This document shows positions 44,988 through 47,843 of a stretch of DNA of 47,843 nucleotides, piece by piece. Under the pieces are notes generated by a model. It was not told the origin of the DNA and did no database searches. It was given only the letters and a program-made list of their open reading frames with translations. Every line of letters starts with the position of its first letter. Position 1 is the stretch's first letter. Origin of the DNA: Xanthobacteraceae bacterium (GTDB lineage: Bacteria > Pseudomonadota > Alphaproteobacteria > Rhizobiales > Xanthobacteraceae). Position numbers and translations under genes: made by a program. The DNA lies in contig JANINJ010000033.1 in assembly GCA_024508855.1 (NCBI GenBank), positions 1 to 47,843 of the forward strand, read 5' to 3'.

Positions 44988-46008
44988 GGATGCGATCAAC
45001 ATGGCGTCGTCGCCCGCGTCGTACCGTCCCTCGTCGGACATGATGGCGATTACCGTGATCGTTGCAGTACTGGCTGCGGTGCCGGTCGTCGCGTCGCTGG
45101 TCGGCGATCCCTTTCTGGTGAAAATCGCGACGCGGGTCGTGGTGTTTGCGATTGCTGCCGTCGCCTTGAATCTGGTTCTGGGATTCGGCGGCCTGGTTAG
45201 TCTGATGCATGCAGGATTGTTCGGCATCGGCGGCTACGTGGTGGCCATTCTCGCCTTCCATGCGGACGACAGCAGTCGGTTGTTTGACCTGTTTCCGGGA
45301 ACGACGGAGTTGTCGATCGGTCTGCCGCTCGCGATGCTGGTTGCGGGCGCGGCGGCGGCCGTAATGGGTCTGGTTTCGCTACGTACCAGCGGCGTTTACT
45401 TCATCATGATCACGCTCGCATTCAATCAAATGCTGTATTATTTCTTCGTGGCCCTGCAGCAGTACGGCGGCGAGGACGGCCTGCAGATCATGAGCGATCT
45501 CACCTTGTTCGGCCACGCGGCGATCGGCCGGATGTCGTTTTACTATGGCTGCCTGGTTGCGCTGGCACTGGTGCTGGTCGTCGTGCAGCGCCTCATCAAC
45601 AGCCGGTTCGGCATGGTGCTGCGAGCGTCGTCCCAGAATGAGCGACGTTTGACGGCGATCGGCATTGCGCCGCTTCGATACAGGCTCACGGCATTCGCGT
45701 TGTCCGGCGCCATCGCGGGTCTCGCCGGCGCGCTGCTGGCTGCCGGACAACAGTTCATCAGCCCGGCTGAAATGTCGTGGGTTCGCTCCGGCGATCTGGT
45801 GGTGATGTGTGTGCTTGGTGGCATGGCGCGCGTCTGGGGACCCGTTCTCGGCGCGGCGGTGTTCCTCGTTCTTGAAATCGTGTTGTCAGGCTGGTCCACG
45901 CATTGGCAGCTGGCCTTCGGATTGCTCATCATCCTGGTGGTGGTCTCGTTGCGCGGCGGTCTGATCGATCTATTGCACCTCGTCGGTCGAAGGGGTGCAT
46001 CGCGATGA
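44980..46008 (+). CDS. ABC importer permease, LivM type
   Basis: The second permease (342 residues) has about ten hydrophobic segments, the LivM stretch ALNLVLGFGGLVSLMHAGLFGIGGY near residues 63-87, and the ATPase-docking loop RASSQNERRLTAIGIAPLRYRL near 214-235. ATG at 44980 overlaps the end of the upstream permease gene; ATG at 45001 is an alternative that would remove seven residues. Its stop overlaps the start of the first ATPase gene (ATGA). Confidence 0.92.
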   Translation: MAEDAINMASSPASYRPSSDMMAITVIVAVLAAVPVVASLVGDPFLVKIATRVVVFAIAAVALNLVLGFGGLVSLMHAGLFGIGGYVVAILAFHADDSSRLFDLFPGTTELSIGLPLAMLVAGAAAAVMGLVSLRTSGVYFIMITLAFNQMLYYFFVALQQYGGEDGLQIMSDLTLFGHAAIGRMSFYYGCLVALALVLVVVQRLINSRFGMVLRASSQNERRLTAIGIAPLRYRLTAFALSGAIAGLAGALLAAGQQFISPAEMSWVRSGDLVVMCVLGGMARVWGPVLGAAVFLVLEIVLSGWSTHWQLAFGLLIILVVVSLRGGLIDLLHLVGRRGASR

Positions 46009-46748
46009 CCGCGCCTTTGCTCGAGGTCAAACAACTGGTGAAGCGGTTCGGTGGTTTGGTCGCCACCGATCATCTTGATCTCGATGTCAGGCCGGGCGAA
46101 ACGCTGGCACTGATCGGGCCCAACGGTGCGGGAAAGACCTCATTGATCGCCCAGCTTCAGGGCGATCTGACGCCGGACGCCGGCGCGATTTATTTCTCTG
46201 GCGTCGAGATCACGCGGCGCCCCGCTCACGGCCGTGCGCTGATGGGATTGGCGCGATCGTTCCAGATCACCTCGGTGTTTCCGGAGTTGTCACTGGTGCA
46301 GAATGTTGCTTTGGCCGTTCAGGCGCGCCTCGGCCACAGCTTCCGGTTCTGGCGCGACGCCTCGTCGGATTCGCGCCTGACCGGGCCGGCGCGTGAGGCG
46401 CTCGAAATTGTCGGGTTGTCGTATCCAAGCCGACCCGCATCGGATGTTTCCCACGGGGAACGCCGCCAGCTCGAACTAGCGATGGCACTGGCCATGCAGC
46501 CACGACTGTTGCTGCTCGATGAGCCGATGGCCGGCATGGGTCGTGAGGATGGCGTCCGGATGACGCGATTGTTGAACGAATTGAAGCGCGACTACGCCAT
46601 GATGCTGGTCGAGCACGACATGAATGCGGTGTTTGCGCTTGCGGATCGGGTGACGGTCCTCGTTGCAGGAAAAGCCATTGCGACCGGACGGCCGGACGAG
46701 ATACGAGCCGATCCCCAGGTCCGCGCCGCTTATCTTGGTCAGAAGTGA
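46005..46748 (+). CDS. ABC importer ATPase, LivG type
   Basis: The 247-residue ATPase has Walker A GPNGAGKT at residues 38-45, the signature VSHGERRQLELAMAL near 148-162 (SHGE in place of SGGE, as in many LivG proteins), and Walker B LLLLDEPMAGMG. The MLVEHDMNAVFALADRVTVL segment carries the switch His. It works with the LivF-type ATPase below the two permeases. The start overlaps the upstream stop by 4 bases. The in-frame extension to 45903 is the reverse of nothing useful and is discarded. Confidence 0.92.
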   Translation: MTAPLLEVKQLVKRFGGLVATDHLDLDVRPGETLALIGPNGAGKTSLIAQLQGDLTPDAGAIYFSGVEITRRPAHGRALMGLARSFQITSVFPELSLVQNVALAVQARLGHSFRFWRDASSDSRLTGPAREALEIVGLSYPSRPASDVSHGERRQLELAMALAMQPRLLLLDEPMAGMGREDGVRMTRLLNELKRDYAMMLVEHDMNAVFALADRVTVLVAGKAIATGRPDEIRADPQVRAAYLGQK

Positions 46749-47461
46749 GTGCTTCGATGCTGCTTGAAGTATCAAACCTGACCGCTGCTTACGGATCGAT
46801 CGAAGTGCTGTTCGGTGTGTCGTTTGAGATCGCGCCGGGCGAAGTGGTCACGCTGCTCGGTCGCAACGGCATGGGAAAGACAACGACGGTACGGGCGTTG
46901 TCCGGATTGCTGTCGAAGCCTGCCGGCAGGATCATGTTCGATGGCAAGCCCATCATCGGGCTTGCGCCGTATCGCATCGCCCGGTTGGGATTGGGGCTCG
47001 TTCCGGAAGGCCGTCATATTTTCCCGAACCTGACGGTAAAGGAAAATCTGTTGATGGCAGCCTCGAATCTCGCCGGGGCTTCGGATCCCTGGTCATTGGA
47101 CAAGGTCATTGCCTTCTTCCCGCGGCTTGGCGATCGGTTGTCGAACGGCGGGGCGCAGCTCTCCGGCGGCGAACAGCAAATGCTGGCGATCGGGCGCGCA
47201 CTGATGACCAATCCGCGCTTGCTCGTCCTCGACGAGGCGACGGAAGGGCTGGCTCCGGTGATCCGCCAGGAGATCTGGGCGCGGCTGAAGTCCCTGAAAG
47301 AGCAGGGACTGGCCATGCTCGTCATCGACAAGGAAGTCGATGCGCTCGTCGAATTCGCCGATCGCCATTATGTGCTGGAGAAGGGCGAGGTGGTGTGGAG
47401 CGGAAATAACGACGCGCTGGTCGCCGATGCGACGCTCCATCATCGTTTCCTCGGCTTGTAA
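46745..47461 (+). CDS. ABC importer ATPase, LivF type (GTG start)
   Basis: The 238-residue second ATPase has Walker A GRNGMGKT at residues 39-46, LGLVPEGRHIFPNLTVKENL near 83-102 (the LivF-typical PEGR..FP motif), the signature LSGGEQQMLAIGRAL, and Walker B LLVLDEATEGLAP. A Lys replaces the usual His in the switch position (VIDKEVDALVEFADRHYVL has DKE where most members have EQN/H-type residues). GTG at 46745 overlaps the previous stop (GTGA); ATG at 46757 is a shorter alternative. It closes the importer operon. Confidence 0.92.
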   Translation: MSASMLLEVSNLTAAYGSIEVLFGVSFEIAPGEVVTLLGRNGMGKTTTVRALSGLLSKPAGRIMFDGKPIIGLAPYRIARLGLGLVPEGRHIFPNLTVKENLLMAASNLAGASDPWSLDKVIAFFPRLGDRLSNGGAQLSGGEQQMLAIGRALMTNPRLLVLDEATEGLAPVIRQEIWARLKSLKEQGLAMLVIDKEVDALVEFADRHYVLEKGEVVWSGNNDALVADATLHHRFLGL

Positions 47462-47490
47462 GTTCGCCGCGAATTTGTTTGAGACCGATT

Positions 47491-47529
47491 AGCCGTTCAG
47501 GTTCACTCAAGTCAGTGCACGGAACGGCT
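47491..47529. terminator. Inverted repeat between convergent genes
   Basis: AGCCGTTC (47491-47498) and GAACGGCT (47522-47529) are perfect 8-bp complements around a 23-base loop. It lies between the stop of the LivF-type gene and that of the convergent binding-protein gene and includes the latter's stop codon. There is no T run, so a terminator role is only possible. Confidence 0.3.
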
Positions 47530-47843
47530 CACGCTGATTTTTTCCCATAGCCATTTCGCCACGTCGGCTGCCGACGACGAGGCGTTGTTGCCGCTGGCGC
47601 GCAGGTTGGCCTCGCGCATTGCGCCGATATCGATTTTGCCGAGCAAAGGCTGCAGCGCGGCGCGCAGCTTCGCGTCGTCAGCGCGTTTCGGGGACAACAG
47701 GACGACGGCGTCGTAGGGTGGGATCGCGTGTCGTGGATCGTCGAGCACGACCAGATCGTATTTGGCAATCAAGCCGTCGCTGGTGTAGCCGGCGATGACA
47801 TCGACGTCGCCGGAAGCGGCCGCCGCATACATGAAGTCCGGCT
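47512..47843 (-). CDS. Osmoprotectant-type ABC substrate-binding protein, C-terminal part
   Basis: Only the last 110 codons are in the window; the gene continues past the right edge. The visible chain has MYAAAASGDVDVIAGYTSDG, then IAKYDLVVLDDPRHAIPPYDAVVLLS. This is the closing part of the OpuAC/OpuBC/OsmF-type domain that binds glycine betaine, choline or related compounds; the YTSDG-IAKYDL-VLDD and PPYDA blocks are characteristic. The protein ends in a Ser-rich tail and a Lys-Trp helix. Whether it is a free binding protein or fused to a permease cannot be told from here. Confidence 0.82.
   Translation of the reverse strand, partial: PDFMYAAAASGDVDVIAGYTSDGLIAKYDLVVLDDPRHAIPPYDAVVLLSPKRADDAKLRAALQPLLGKIDIGAMREANLRASGNNASSSAADVAKWLWEKISVSRSVH

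Noticed and set aside
42900-47461. Naming the importer livK, livH, livM, livG, livF
   Set aside because: The families match, but its place in a gentisate operon makes an aromatic substrate more likely, so gene symbols for leucine transport would mislead.

Overview
The window looks like chromosomal DNA of an alphaproteobacterium of the Bradyrhizobium / Rhodopseudomonas / Afipia / Nitrobacter group. The composition is GC-rich and most genes are housekeeping or metabolic. The tmRNA is the two-piece alphaproteobacterial kind with the tag ANDNYAPVAQAA, a tag I associate with Bradyrhizobium-type tmRNA. The fumC-DUF4169-ribbon-helix-helix-sspB neighbourhood, GANTC-rich palindromes and a palindromic intergenic repeat between ilvI and ilvH fit the same group. 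I cannot name the genus from this sequence alone. I see no rRNA, tRNA, CRISPR array, prophage or insertion sequence.

Layout. 1-530: no convincing gene, but a consensus-like leftward promoter and two hairpins. 534-1430: prmA (-), followed by an intergenic region (1431-1873) with a cluster of DnaA-box-like 9-mers. 1874-7602: a tiny membrane protein, a phytoene-desaturase-like FAD oxidoreductase (-), a membrane-fused spermidine synthase-like protein (+), an L,D-transpeptidase (-) and a glycine-zipper exported protein (+). 7673-12694: an ABC-2 exporter pair, a UvrD/PcrA helicase and a thioesterase (all -). 12793-19630: a GlcD/D-lactate-dehydrogenase-like flavoprotein, an OFA-type MFS carrier and a very large AsmA-family protein (all +). 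19631-23733 (-): two paralogous ribbon-helix-helix proteins, a DUF4169 protein, fumC, sspB and the permuted tmRNA gene ssrA. 23874-28773 (+): split chromate transporter, thyA-folA, hflK-hflC. 28956-30889 (+): a DUF2065 (YjeT-like) protein and a DegP/HtrA protease. 30938-33156: an ArsC-like protein and serB (-), then miaA (+). 33198-38671 (+): promoter, branched-chain leader peptide and attenuator, ilvI, repeat, ilvH, an EamA carrier, a LysE carrier, ilvC. 38709-39107: an LprI-like protein. 39153-47461: a 3-hydroxybenzoate/gentisate catabolic locus with a MarR regulator, divergent overlapping promoters and a branched-chain-type ABC importer. 47512-end: 3' part of an osmoprotectant-binding protein (-).

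How the genes work together. Three themes stand out. (1) Protein quality control: ssrA tags stalled products, SspB is the adaptor that delivers tagged proteins to ClpXP, and HflKC/DUF2065/DegP serve envelope quality control a few kilobases away. (2) Branched-chain amino acid synthesis: IlvI/IlvH and IlvC carry out consecutive steps, controlled in front of ilvI by a leader peptide rich in Leu, Ile and Val codons. (3) Aromatic catabolism: 3-hydroxybenzoate would be hydroxylated to gentisate, cleaved to maleylpyruvate and finally hydrolysed by fumarylpyruvate hydrolase. The adjacent LivKHMGF-type transporter probably imports the substrate. No maleylpyruvate isomerase gene is visible in the window.
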